Source of the DNA: Parachlamydiales bacterium
Lineage (GTDB): Bacteria > Chlamydiota > Chlamydiia > Chlamydiales > Rhabdochlamydiaceae
NCBI GenBank assembly: GCA_020053915.1
Contig: JAGVMG010000051.1
Span: forward strand, 1 to 54,584
Length of the DNA stretch: 54,584 nucleotides
Direction of reading: 5' to 3'
Shown here in pieces: positions 45,327 to 53,782 of the stretch. The notes under the pieces were generated by a model. It saw only the letters and a program-made list of their open reading frames with translations. It was not told the origin of the DNA and made no database searches. Position numbers and translations under genes: made by a program. How positions within the stretch are numbered: position 1 is the stretch's first letter; each line of letters begins with the position of its first letter.

Positions 45327-46289
45327 ATGAAAAATGCTAATGCTAAAACAGCAAATCCATGGAAAATTTTATTCTGTGGGCTAGCCTGTTTTCTGATCTT
45401 TGCCTATTTGCAAGTGGAGAAAGAACCTCCGCTTGCTTCCTATGAAGGTAAGAGCGTCGAAGAGATTTTACAGGTGATCCCTAAAAAAGATAGGCAGCGG
45501 CTGGAGCATTTTTTTCTGAAATCCATTGATTGGGACGCGATGGGCTATGTTCTTTTTGGCGATAAACCGATGGCTTATTTGGACGGCATTGACAAAAAGC
45601 TCGAGCCTTTTAACAGTTTTGGATCGTTTCTCTATGCGATCTCGCCTCGTCGTATCCAAGCTGAAAATGGGTTTAAGACCTGGAGAAAATACGCGAAGTT
45701 ATTTCCTATGAATCGATTTGTTTTCCTTTATGAGGAGAATGAAACCGCTCTAAGCGGAGTATTCATTAACAAGCAGAGCTTTGTTAATAAAGTTCAAGAG
45801 TGTGCGGAAGATTTTAAGAACATTTTGCAAAGAGACGTAACAGGAGAACAGCTTTTAGCTGAAGGGAACTGTCAGCCGTTGCTTACGGAAGTGCTGCAAA
45901 ATCACGATGTGTTGCTGGGGATTCTTTTTGGTTTTGGAAGAGAAAATGCCTATGCGTTTTACAAAAGAGCCTTGATGTCATCTTTTGAACAAAAAAGAGA
46001 TTTTCAGAAGAAATTTCATTTCGGAGATCCCTGGGAAAAGGAGTTTAAAGAGCTAGACGAAAAGTTAGAGAAAGTAAGTTGGCTCAGCGGATATATCACA
46101 GGAGATCACTTAAAAAACCTGGATTTGATCATGTATCCGGGATTTTGTGCTCTTCTGGAAGATCCTGAGACAATGCTGCTCAAAGAGCATTATACTCAGA
46201 CTAGAGAGGAGATGATCGACTATTACCGAGGCAAGGACTTCCTCGAAGCGACCTTAAAGCTTCTCACGTCGAATAACACTCAGAAGTAA
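45327..46289 (+). CDS. Unknown membrane-anchored protein, paralogue of 53783-54584
   Basis: 320 residues from the ATG at 45327 (the promoter match ends at 45296, so the TTG at 45297 is rejected). One N-terminal hydrophobic segment (ILFCGLACFLIFAYLQV) anchors or exports it; the rest is soluble and helical. No known domain. It is clearly related to the protein at the right edge: HFFLKSIDWDAMGYVLFGDK, GILFGFGRENAYAFYK, and LLEDPETMLLKEHY followed by RGKDFLEATLKLL all have counterparts in the same order. A small chlamydial-specific family is the likely explanation. The 3' end overlaps the convergent glycosyltransferase gene by 26 bases. Confidence 0.75.
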   Translation: MKNANAKTANPWKILFCGLACFLIFAYLQVEKEPPLASYEGKSVEEILQVIPKKDRQRLEHFFLKSIDWDAMGYVLFGDKPMAYLDGIDKKLEPFNSFGSFLYAISPRRIQAENGFKTWRKYAKLFPMNRFVFLYEENETALSGVFINKQSFVNKVQECAEDFKNILQRDVTGEQLLAEGNCQPLLTEVLQNHDVLLGILFGFGRENAYAFYKRALMSSFEQKRDFQKKFHFGDPWEKEFKELDEKLEKVSWLSGYITGDHLKNLDLIMYPGFCALLEDPETMLLKEHYTQTREEMIDYYRGKDFLEATLKLLTSNNTQK

Positions 46290-47394
46290 TCAAACTTAAA
46301 GCATTAGGGAAATCGAGGTGGCGCACCGAGGCGCGGATAGCGTCAGCGCTGGCCCGTGTTTTGGGGTATTTGAGAGCGATTTTTAACGTCTCTGCGATCG
46401 ATTCGGGATCTGTGAGGGAGGGGATGATGGCGCCGGTTGAGGAGGTCAAGACTTCATGGCCTCCGTTTCTGCGGGAGGAGACGACAAAGACTCCTAAGGC
46501 GAGCGCTTCGACGGTCACATTGGCGAAGGGGTCGTAGAGGGAAGGGATGACGAGGGTATCTGCGATTTGATAAAAGGAACGGATCTCTTTTTGCGCTCCG
46601 AAAAATCGCACCTGTGAGGTGAGGTTAAGCTGTGAGGTGAGCTTTTCGTAAAAGGCGATATCCTTATCTTTTCCGACGACGCTCAGCTGCACGTCTTTTT
46701 CTTTGAGGAGAGCTAGCGCGTGCAAGAGTTTATCGAGCCCTTTACGCTTATAATTGTGTCCGATGAAAAGGAATTGATGGCAGTTGAGATCAAGACGCAA
46801 CGCTTTGGCAAGCGGAGCGCGGACAAGCTCCCAAGCGTCGAAGTCGTATTGCAGCTCGGACCATTCAACGCCGTTGTGAACTACCTTTACTTTGTTGGGT
46901 TCGACGTTGTACTGATCTAAAATCTCTTCGCGGACCATATGAGAATTGGTGAAGAGGACTTGAAGCTCGGGATGCTCGAACGACTCTTTTTCGATTTTAA
47001 GCAGTAAGCGGTGGAGAGGATTACAGCGAAAGCTTAAAGCTTTTAAGAGTCCTTCTTCTTGAGCCCGCATATTGAGGTAGCTGGCATGTGAGCCGTTGCC
47101 GGCTCTTAAGTGTGTTTGGTAGCGGTTTCGGTCGAGACCGAAGATAAGCGGTGCGGGATGAGATTGAAGATAGTCGCTACAGGCTTTGTCGAAATCCCGG
47201 ACATTCCATGCGCTAAAGGGACGGTCGATGGGAAAGCGGACGATGTTAATGCCCGAAATAGTTTCTGGTTCAGGACCTGTTGTGAGAATTGTGACCTCAG
47301 CGCCCTTTTTTTGAAATGCCTGTGCGATTTGCCAGGTGTATTTTTCTAAGCCACCCATGCGAGCAAGCTCGCTTTTCAATAATGTTAGGTTCAT
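46264..47394 (-). CDS. Family 4 glycosyltransferase
   Basis: 376 residues, GT-B fold. N-terminal LARMGGLEKYTWQIAQAF is the acceptor-side glycine motif of WaaG/PimA-type enzymes; the C-terminal half has FIGHNYKRKGLDKLLHAL, VVGKDKDIAFYEKL, and the nucleotide-sugar site around PSLYDPFANVTVEALALG. It probably adds a sugar to lipopolysaccharide or another surface glycan from the cytoplasmic face. Three bases separate it from the cdaR stop upstream, so it may belong to the cdaA-cdaR transcript. Substrate unknown. Confidence 0.9.
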   Translation of the reverse strand: MNLTLLKSELARMGGLEKYTWQIAQAFQKKGAEVTILTTGPEPETISGINIVRFPIDRPFSAWNVRDFDKACSDYLQSHPAPLIFGLDRNRYQTHLRAGNGSHASYLNMRAQEEGLLKALSFRCNPLHRLLLKIEKESFEHPELQVLFTNSHMVREEILDQYNVEPNKVKVVHNGVEWSELQYDFDAWELVRAPLAKALRLDLNCHQFLFIGHNYKRKGLDKLLHALALLKEKDVQLSVVGKDKDIAFYEKLTSQLNLTSQVRFFGAQKEIRSFYQIADTLVIPSLYDPFANVTVEALALGVFVVSSRRNGGHEVLTSSTGAIIPSLTDPESIAETLKIALKYPKTRASADAIRASVRHLDFPNALSLITSECYST

Positions 47395-47397
47395 AGG

Positions 47398-48681
47398 TTA
47401 GGGGGTGGCCGGTGCAGGAGGCTCTTGGCTCGTTTCGTGGATCTCCACCTTGTCATCCTTAATAAAAAGGGCAAGATCAAACGTGGTGTCATCAGCATTG
47501 AACAACTGAAAGCGGTTCATATAGCTACGGAAGCGATTGCGCAAGTATTCCTGGCGCAAGGCGGGCTGCAGCAGGCGGATATCCTCATCGGACACATCAG
47601 ACATCAGACTAGAGACATAATGATCTTCAAGCTGCCGGGGATTGATAAATTCGATGCTCCATTCGAGTAAGTTTCGCTCAGAGGGAGGGGAGGCAATGAT
47701 CACGATCTGCAACATGTCCTCGACGGTCTGGAGAAAGAGACGATCGACTCCGTTTGCATACAGGGGCGTTGTGATCAGATTAATTCCGTGTACCGACTTT
47801 AAAGAGGCGCCAGGGGCGATACTGAGTGTTGCCGGATTGAGCGTATCCAAATATTTGTCTGGATAGAAGAGGGTAACGGGAATCGGTTTTTCAATCGGAA
47901 TCAGATTGCAGCGCACAAAGTCGATTCTGAGGGCTTTGGCTTGCACATCGTCGATTTCAATCGGGGTATCGGAAAGCAGGGGAATATTAATCTGTTTCCA
48001 CTGGTCAGGGACGAAATAGCTGATGACTTCCGTTCTTCCCGCGTTTAAGTTACTCGCCAAGGCATCGAGCTGCGCTTTATTAATGTCGTTGAGGTTAAAC
48101 GTGATTCGTTGCTCTTTGAGTTTTAAGCGCTTGATCAATTCTTCCGGTCCGCTGACAGTGAGCGTGAGCCGGTAAGGCCAGACATCGAGGAATTGATAGC
48201 CGCGCGGCGCTTCTCCGACAGGCTGTGTAATGATCACGGGAATCTGTTCGGTGACAAGTTTTGCCATCCGCACGAGGAAGTTGGGGTGATAGACTCGGCT
48301 GATCCCTTTGGAGATGTCGATTTCAGGATTAAGAGAAACGAGGTTTTTTTTGGAGATCCCGGCAATCCATTCATCCGGCTTATCCGACGCATCAAGGACC
48401 ACTTCGAGATCATAGGGGGTGAGTTCATCGAGAATAGTTTTGTTGCCGACAAGTGTTAGGGTGATTTTTTTTGCTAGCCTGCCATTAGGCTGCATCCCTT
48501 CGATCGTTTTTCCGGTGGGAATATTGAGGATGCGCACGGGGATGTTGCTTAAGTTGCGCGTCGTCGTTAGCGTTTGGTTGACCACAAGCCAAGTAATGAT
48601 CGCAAGGATAAGCGCCACCAATTTGCGAGGCCAATTCTCAATAAAAAATCTAAGAATGATCGTCTTCATTTCTTTAACCAC
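47398..48681 (-). CDS. cdaR: CdaR-like protein with YbbR domains
   Basis: 427 residues. One N-terminal membrane segment (KLVALILAIITWLVVNQTL) followed by several YbbR repeats outside the membrane (NIPVRILNIPTGK, LTLVGNKTILDELTPYDLEV, RLTVSGPEELIKRLKL). In Firmicutes CdaR binds and regulates the diadenylate cyclase CdaA. It overlaps the cdaA gene by 16 bases, the same order as CT011-CT012 of Chlamydia. The C-terminal 100 residues show no known domain. Confidence 0.88.
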   Translation of the reverse strand: MVKEMKTIILRFFIENWPRKLVALILAIITWLVVNQTLTTTRNLSNIPVRILNIPTGKTIEGMQPNGRLAKKITLTLVGNKTILDELTPYDLEVVLDASDKPDEWIAGISKKNLVSLNPEIDISKGISRVYHPNFLVRMAKLVTEQIPVIITQPVGEAPRGYQFLDVWPYRLTLTVSGPEELIKRLKLKEQRITFNLNDINKAQLDALASNLNAGRTEVISYFVPDQWKQINIPLLSDTPIEIDDVQAKALRIDFVRCNLIPIEKPIPVTLFYPDKYLDTLNPATLSIAPGASLKSVHGINLITTPLYANGVDRLFLQTVEDMLQIVIIASPPSERNLLEWSIEFINPRQLEDHYVSSLMSDVSDEDIRLLQPALRQEYLRNRFRSYMNRFQLFNADDTTFDLALFIKDDKVEIHETSQEPPAPATP

Positions 48682-49466
48682 TCCCGAAGATTAAATTGAC
48701 TTTTGAAGTCGGTGGTTTGCGGAGGAGTAAAGATACTGCGGATGATCCCTTTGAAGCGATCTGTTTTTACGCCAGGAGTCATGACTCCATCGCGTGAAAT
48801 CGAAACTTTTCCTGTTTCTTCTGAAATGACGATGATGAGCGCATCGGTGAGCTGGCTTGCTCCCAAACCTGCTCGGTGGCGAGTTCCCATTGAACGTGTC
48901 AGCTGGGAGCTGTCTTCGGCAAGAGGAAGAATCACGGCAGCGGCAACGAGTGTCAAGTCGCGGATAATGACAGCGCCATCATGAAGAGGTGTTGTGGTCG
49001 CAAAGATCGATTCGAGAAGCTCGGAGGAGAAGTTCGCATTGAGAATGACCGCTTTATTCGCGTAATCATCCAAGATGTCCTCATTTTGCATCACAATCAA
49101 TGCCCCAATTCTTTTTTCTGCCAAGCGGTATACCGAGTTGGCCAGTTGGTCTAAGAACTTATCGTATTCTGTGATCTCTCTGTACCGTTTGCCTTTTAGG
49201 CTCAATTTGGAAAGCGCAACGCGCAGTTCTGGCTGAAAGATGATCAGAATCGCGATCACAGCAACGTTACCGATCAAGAGCATGATTTTATGCAAGATCG
49301 GAAGATTCATCCAGGAAGAGATCGCAAAAATGAGGAGAAAAGCGAGTAGCCCTAAAACGAGGTCCATGGAACGGGTATTCCAAAAAAACGAGAGCAAATA
49401 ATTGAGCAGGACTGTGATGATCACAATCTCAAAGAGCGGGGTAATACTGTGAAATAAGCTGCTCAT
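48666..49466 (-). CDS. cdaA: Diadenylate cyclase CdaA
   Basis: 266 residues. Three membrane segments (about 10-75) precede a DAC/DisA_N domain with the catalytic motifs TTPLHDGAVIIRD (DGA) and GTRHRAGLGASQL (RHR). It joins two ATP molecules into cyclic di-AMP, a second messenger controlling osmotic and wall homeostasis and sensed by host STING during chlamydial infection. Start ATG at 49466. Divergent from cydA across 121 bases; followed by cdaR. Confidence 0.95.
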   Translation of the reverse strand: MSSLFHSITPLFEIVIITVLLNYLLSFFWNTRSMDLVLGLLAFLLIFAISSWMNLPILHKIMLLIGNVAVIAILIIFQPELRVALSKLSLKGKRYREITEYDKFLDQLANSVYRLAEKRIGALIVMQNEDILDDYANKAVILNANFSSELLESIFATTTPLHDGAVIIRDLTLVAAAVILPLAEDSSQLTRSMGTRHRAGLGASQLTDALIIVISEETGKVSISRDGVMTPGVKTDRFKGIIRSIFTPPQTTDFKSQFNLREWLKK

Positions 49467-49532
49467 TGGTCACTCAGTACAAAACCATGAGTATAATCAA
49501 TTCTTTTTCTCAGGACAATGGCAAAATGAGTC

Positions 49533-49561
49533 TTTTCAATTTTAAAAAATTCTTGTAGGAT
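49533..49561 (+). promoter_or_regulatory. Possible cydAB promoter
   Basis: TTTTCA (49533-49538), 17-base spacer, TAGGAT (49556-49561). The -35 is weak; the -10 is identical to that proposed for pyk. GAGAGGTG follows as ribosome-binding site. Confidence 0.35.
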
Positions 49562-49587
49562 TGGACTTTGCTAACGAGAGGTGACAA

Positions 49588-50976
49588 ATGGATGTAGTTT
49601 TACTTTCCCGGATTCAGTTTGCGCTGACAAGTTGCTTTCACTATATCTATCCTCCGTTGAGCATTGGACTTGGATTGATGCTCGTTATTTTCGAAGGGAT
49701 CTACCTCAAGACAAAAAAACCGCTATATAAAGAGATCGCCAAGTTTTGGACGAAGATCTTTGCGCTTACCTTCGCTTTAGGCGTTGCAACCGGCCTTGTC
49801 CAACTCTTTGGATTTGGAACGAACTGGGCGCGTTATTCCCGTTTTGTTGGAGACGTGTTCGGCAGTGCATTGGGCGCAGAGGGGATCTTTGCTTTCTTTT
49901 TAGAGTCGGGCTTTTTAGGCATTATGCTTTTTGGTTGGGACCGTGTCAGTGCGCGTATTCACTATTTAGCCACAGTATGCGTCGCTCTCGGTGCGCATTT
50001 TAGTGCGGTGTGGATTGTGGTAGCGAACTCTTGGATGCAAACCCCTGCTGGATTTAAAATTGTAGGAGAGGGCGCCGATTCGAAGGCGATCGTCACCGAC
50101 TTTTGGCAAATGGTGTTCAACCCCTCTTCTGTGGATCGCTTAACCCATGTCGTTCTAGGGTGTTGGCTTGCCGGGATTTTTTTAGTCATGAGTGTCAGCG
50201 CTTATTATTTTCTGAAAAAAAAGCATGCTGCGTTTTCCAAAGTAACGATGAAGATCAGCTTAATCACAGCTGCGATCGTCCTTGTTCTTCAGATGGTTTC
50301 TGCAGATAGCACTGCCCGCGGCGTGACCGCCAATCAGCCTCCGAAGCTTGCCGCCATGGAAGGGCTCTTTGAAACAAAAGAGAGCACGCCAATGACATTA
50401 TTTGGCTGGGTCGATATGGCAAATAAAACTGTCAAAGGAATTCAGATCCCAGGCCTTTTGAGCTTTTTATGCTATCACGACTTTACGACGCCAGTCAAAG
50501 GGCTCAACGAAGTGCCTCCTGAAGATTGGCCGCAAGTACAAGCCGTCTTTCAGACCTATCATATGATGATCTACATGTGGGTGCTGATGGCTCTTGTCAC
50601 AGCAGCTGGAATCTATTTATGGTGGAAGAAAAAATTGGCCAAATCGAAGGTGGTGCTTTGGGGGATGATCCTCTCTGTGTGTTATCCACAAATTGCCAAT
50701 CAGATGGGATGGGCGACGGCTGAAATGGGACGTCAGCCTTGGATTGTCTGGGGACTACTCCGGACACACCAAGGGGTATCCACCTCGATTGTCGCGTCTC
50801 AAGTCTTCGCTTCGATCATTATGTTTATTGTGATTTACACGTTGTTGTTTATCCTTTTCCTCTATCTGCTTAACCACAAGATCCAACATGGTCCCGATGA
50901 GGTGGGGATGCCGCGTATCGATGAAGAACCTCTATTCCAAAATCTTTCAAGCTCTGTCGGGAGGGAATCGAAATGA
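49588..50976 (+). CDS. cydA: Cytochrome bd quinol oxidase subunit I
   Basis: 462 residues, about nine membrane segments. The heme-binding N-terminus is present ([20 protein letters not shown]), as are [16 protein letters not shown], the quinol-loop region and the hallmark [15 protein letters not shown]. The Q-loop is short compared with the E. coli enzyme. It oxidises quinol and reduces oxygen with high affinity without pumping protons. The stop overlaps the cydB start by four bases. Same neighbours as in Chlamydia (CT012-CT014). Confidence 0.97.
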   Translation: MDVVLLSRIQFALTSCFHYIYPPLSIGLGLMLVIFEGIYLKTKKPLYKEIAKFWTKIFALTFALGVATGLVQLFGFGTNWARYSRFVGDVFGSALGAEGIFAFFLESGFLGIMLFGWDRVSARIHYLATVCVALGAHFSAVWIVVANSWMQTPAGFKIVGEGADSKAIVTDFWQMVFNPSSVDRLTHVVLGCWLAGIFLVMSVSAYYFLKKKHAAFSKVTMKISLITAAIVLVLQMVSADSTARGVTANQPPKLAAMEGLFETKESTPMTLFGWVDMANKTVKGIQIPGLLSFLCYHDFTTPVKGLNEVPPEDWPQVQAVFQTYHMMIYMWVLMALVTAAGIYLWWKKKLAKSKVVLWGMILSVCYPQIANQMGWATAEMGRQPWIVWGLLRTHQGVSTSIVASQVFASIIMFIVIYTLLFILFLYLLNHKIQHGPDEVGMPRIDEEPLFQNLSSSVGRESK

Positions 50977-52004
50977 TCGGTGAATCCAGCTATGCGTTAA
51001 TTTGGTACCTTGTTGTCGGCATTGCCGCTATCTTTTATGTGATCTTAGATGGATTTGATCTCGGTGTCGGCATGTTGCACCCTTTTGCTAAAAAGGATCA
51101 AGATCGCAGGATCTTCTTAAATGCCATCGGACCTGTTTGGGATGGAAACGAAGTGTGGCTCGTTATCGTAGGTGGTGCGCTTTTTGCCGGATTTCCCGAT
51201 GTCTATGCCGCTTTGTTTTCCGGTTTTTACAACCTCTGCATGCTTCTTCTCTGTGGGCTGATTTTTCGCGCAGTTGCTATCGAATTCCGCAGCAAGCGCC
51301 CTTCTCAAACATGGCGCAGTACATGGGATTGGGTCTTTTCCATCGCAAGTTACATCATCGCCTTTGGAATTGGACTTGCCTTAGGGAACATGATTGAAGG
51401 GGTGCCTTTAAATGAACACAAAGATTTCGTTGGAAGCTTCTCCTTATTTTTCCGCCCTTATCCCGTTCTCATTGGAATTCTAACATGTGCGCTTCTGACC
51501 ATGCATGGCGCAATCTACCTCTGCATGAAAACCGAAAAAGCGCTTCACGAGCGTTTGCGCAAGTGGGTCAACCGCACTGTCATTCTCTTTATTATCGTCT
51601 ATGTTGTCGCAACTGTTGTCACGTGGATGCAGATGCCACACATGGTTGCTAAGATGATGCTCCAGCCCTACTTACTGATTTTTGGCGTGCTGGCTATCCT
51701 CTCGTTCCTCAACGTCCCTCGAGAATTTTCCTTAAAACGGGATTTTCGCGCCTTTCTCTATTCTAGCTTTGGAATCATGGTTCTTTTTGTCCTCTATGGG
51801 ATAGGCACGTTCCCGACCCTCATTCGCTCGACGATTAACACGGAACAGTACAGCTTAACGTTTCACAACGCAGCCTCTTCGCCATTAACACTTAAGGTTT
51901 TGCTTATCATCGTCGCGATTGGGGTGCCTCTCGTATTAGCGTATGGCTACTACGTCTATCGCGTTTTTCAAGGTAAAGTGAAGATCGGGCCCTCGAGTTA
52001 TTAA
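50973..52004 (+). CDS. cydB: Cytochrome bd quinol oxidase subunit II
   Basis: 343 residues, eight or nine membrane segments. The N-terminal family motif is clear: VILDGFDLGVGMLHPF, then AIGPVWDGNEVWLVIVGGAL and FSGFYNLCMLLLCGLIFRAV. It pairs with CydA in the inner membrane. The ATG overlaps the cydA stop (ATGA), so the two subunits are made together. Confidence 0.97.
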   Translation: MIGESSYALIWYLVVGIAAIFYVILDGFDLGVGMLHPFAKKDQDRRIFLNAIGPVWDGNEVWLVIVGGALFAGFPDVYAALFSGFYNLCMLLLCGLIFRAVAIEFRSKRPSQTWRSTWDWVFSIASYIIAFGIGLALGNMIEGVPLNEHKDFVGSFSLFFRPYPVLIGILTCALLTMHGAIYLCMKTEKALHERLRKWVNRTVILFIIVYVVATVVTWMQMPHMVAKMMLQPYLLIFGVLAILSFLNVPREFSLKRDFRAFLYSSFGIMVLFVLYGIGTFPTLIRSTINTEQYSLTFHNAASSPLTLKVLLIIVAIGVPLVLAYGYYVYRVFQGKVKIGPSSY

Positions 52005-52040
52005 TTAATGTTGTCAATAATGGGCTTGTTCTGTAGAATA

Positions 52041-52172
52041 ATGCCCATGAATACAAAAAATACACCATCTCAGTCATTCGATGATGTTTCCGGCAACAGA
52101 GGATTCTCTGTTGTACGGTCGTTTTTTGTTTCTAATCAGTCCCTCCTTTCTATTTTCCTGATTCGCCGCTAG
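52041..52172 (+). CDS. Possible small protein of 43 residues
   Basis: An open frame in the 276-base gap after cydB: starts MPMNTKNTPSQSFDDVSG and ends in a hydrophobic, basic tail (QSLLSIFLIRR). No ribosome-binding site is evident and a terminator-like hairpin lies inside it, so it may not be translated. Confidence 0.15.
   Translation: MPMNTKNTPSQSFDDVSGNRGFSVVRSFFVSNQSLLSIFLIRR
52094..52128 (+). terminator. Probable cydAB terminator
   Basis: CAACAGAG, loop GATT, CTCTGTTG (eight pairs), followed seven bases later by a run of six T. A second weak hairpin (ATTCGCC-GCTA-GGCGAAT) follows at 52161. The rest of the gap 52005-52280 is AT-rich and should contain the promoter of the next gene. Confidence 0.5.
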
Positions 52173-52280
52173 GCGAATATACATATCATTTTTCTATCAC
52201 ATTTTTTTGTTTCTTCATCTGGGCACAAAGTCCCAAATGGAAACACACATTTTTATTAAATTTTACATGAGGATTATGAT

Positions 52281-53018
52281 ATGTCATCGTCAACGTCACC
52301 TGCTGCTCAAAGTGGGCAGCCAACGCAATCCAATTGGGTTCCCTATGCGGTTCCCCCAGCGGCAGCATCTGTTGCTATTGTCCCTGTTTTTTGTGGTTTG
52401 ATGAACAAAAGTGCACAACAAAGAGGGGAGGTCCCCAGTACAACCTTCCGCGAAGGTTTTAAGAAAGGAATGGGAGCGGCTCCCACTGTTGGATTGCTCA
52501 TCGGTATGCAAGATATGCTTCAGCGTGTGGTTGAGAAAAAGCTTCAGGGAGAAGAAGCTCAGCCGACTTTGCTTACAAAGCTGGCAAGTTCTGCACTAGT
52601 CGGAATTGCCTCTTCCCCAGTGGTTGCCGTTTTTAACGGGCAAACATTGAAGGGAGGCGGTGTGATTGAATCTCTTCGCAAATTTACAGCATGGCAATGT
52701 ATGGCAATTTCGATCCAAGAGGCTGCTTTTGTGGCAGGTCTCTCTGCGGCAGACCTAGTAGCAGCTCCTTTGAAAGAGCGCTTTGGTGATAGCAAGTCAG
52801 TGGAATATGCAGCGACGTTTACATCGGGAGCTTTTGGAAGCCTTGCCGGACACCCTGCAAATACGGCATTGACCCGTTGGCAAAGCGGGCTGCGCGTCGA
52901 AAGTGTCAGTCAGTTAATGTGGGGATCCATGCGGAAAGCGCGCACAATTGGTGTGTTTTCAGTCCTATATAAATTAGGAAAGGAAACAGCTCACCGTGTT
53001 ATTGAAAATTCCAACTAA
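52281..53018 (+). CDS. Membrane protein with three carrier-like repeats
   Basis: 245 residues. A Ser/Thr/Gln-rich N-terminus (MSSSTSPAAQSGQPTQSN) is followed by moderately hydrophobic helices. Three segments share a plan with nearly regular spacing of 78-79 residues between their key prolines: VAIVPVFCGLMNKSAQQRG (Pro35, Gln46), GIASSPVVAVFNGQTLKGG (Pro113, Gln121) and GSLAGHPANTALTRWQSG (Pro192, Gln201). The last is close to the PxD/ExxK/RxK/RxQ signature of mitochondrial carriers, and FREGFKKGMGAAPTVGLLIG resembles their even-numbered helices. Each repeat is shorter than in true carriers (about 100). I infer a divergent carrier-type or host-membrane effector; not proven. Confidence 0.6.
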   Translation: MSSSTSPAAQSGQPTQSNWVPYAVPPAAASVAIVPVFCGLMNKSAQQRGEVPSTTFREGFKKGMGAAPTVGLLIGMQDMLQRVVEKKLQGEEAQPTLLTKLASSALVGIASSPVVAVFNGQTLKGGGVIESLRKFTAWQCMAISIQEAAFVAGLSAADLVAAPLKERFGDSKSVEYAATFTSGAFGSLAGHPANTALTRWQSGLRVESVSQLMWGSMRKARTIGVFSVLYKLGKETAHRVIENSN

Positions 53019-53036
53019 TCGAGGCTAAGGTTCATC

Positions 53037-53058
53037 GCCCATGCACTCTCGCATGGGC
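53037..53058 (+). terminator. Hairpin after the gene at 52281
   Basis: GCCCATGC, loop ACTCTC, GCATGGGC: eight GC-rich pairs 19 bases after the stop codon, followed by TGTGACTTTTA. The T-run is short, but position fits an intrinsic terminator. Confidence 0.6.
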
Positions 53059-53217
53059 TGTGACTTTTACTTAGATATTTCAAGCGTCAAAAAAATGTCT
53101 TCTATTTTTTAATTTTGAGTGTTTGATAAATTAATTTCTCCGCGCTCACCTTGATGCAACCAAAAGGGTTTAGTCTCGAAGAGTGGGTATGCATCGTAAC
53201 CCTTAAGGAGAAAGTCT

Positions 53218-53577
53218 ATGAAGCTGCATAAATTGATGTTCTTGTTGTCTTTGCTTTTTTTGTGTAAAGCTCAGTGTGATATTGATTTAAGTAATTATCT
53301 GTATGATGACGTAGGAACTCCAAGCTATGTGAAGGTCTATTTACCAACTGTGGATTCATCCTTGTCAGAGTGTTGTAAGAAAGAAAAAAGTATCCTTGTT
53401 GATATACCCGACTCGGTCGCAAACTTGGAATTTAGGAGCCATTATAGCGGCCTATTTTTTTCGAACTGCTTCTCGAGAATATTCATGAATATTCCCTTCG
53501 TCGCGGTTCAAAAAAACTGGACCGCTCTAAGACCCCCAAATTCCAAGTTTGAGACCAAGTCGGGTATAAGTTTTTGA
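53218..53577 (+). pseudogene. Secreted protein gene interrupted by palindrome C
   Basis: A frame of 119 codons with a good ribosome-binding site (AAGGAG) and a signal peptide (KLMFLLSLLFLCKAQC). The first 62 codons look genuine (DIDLSNYLYDDVGTPSYVKV, then ECCKKEKSILV). From codon 63 on, the reading frame runs inside the inverted-repeat element at 53402-53570, so the last 57 residues are encoded by the palindrome and are probably not original protein. The true C-terminus may be lost. A Cys near the signal cleavage region (KAQC) could make it a lipoprotein. Confidence 0.6.
53402..53570. repeat. Palindromic element C (about 169 bp)
   Basis: Inverted arms meet at a central ATATTCATGAATAT (about 53479-53492). 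Outer ends are TATACCCGACTYGGTCKCAA, then ACTTGGAATTT on both arms, and the inner part also pairs imperfectly (GCGGYC...TTTTTT...GAAC). Length and layout match elements A and B, and the ends share TATACC with B. It lies inside the coding frame of the gene at 53218. Confidence 0.85.
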
Positions 53578-53585
53578 AGTCGTCG

Positions 53586-53771
53586 ATGGGCAAATTTATA
53601 CAGACCGATGCTAAAGGCCGTTATATTGCAGTCCCTCTTCGAAAAAAACACAAAAATCAGGATGAGGATGATGACTATTGGATATGTCCCTATTGTGAAC
53701 GGAAAAACAAAGCGACGCAACACTATTGCAGAACTCGTGGCTGTCCATTAAGTGGTGGCATATTCAAGTAG
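53586..53771 (+). CDS. Small protein with a RanBP2-type zinc finger
   Basis: 61 residues from the ATG at 53586 (an earlier TTG at 53574 is inside the end of the palindrome region and less likely). The finger reads WICPYCERKN followed by KATQHYCRTRGCP: W-x-C-x2-C-x3-N-x6-C-x4-C. This is the RanBP2 pattern, except that the last spacing is four instead of two. The rest is basic and polar (LRKKHKNQDEDDD). Such fingers bind RNA or ubiquitin in eukaryotes. It may be the displaced 3' part of the gene at 53218, though the frames differ. Confidence 0.5.
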   Translation: MGKFIQTDAKGRYIAVPLRKKHKNQDEDDDYWICPYCERKNKATQHYCRTRGCPLSGGIFK

Positions 53772-53782
53772 TGCTTCCGGTC

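Noticed and set aside
53508-53723. Minus-strand frame across palindrome C and the zinc-finger gene
   Set aside because: Antisense to the zinc-finger frame and partly encoded by the repeat; no start signal.
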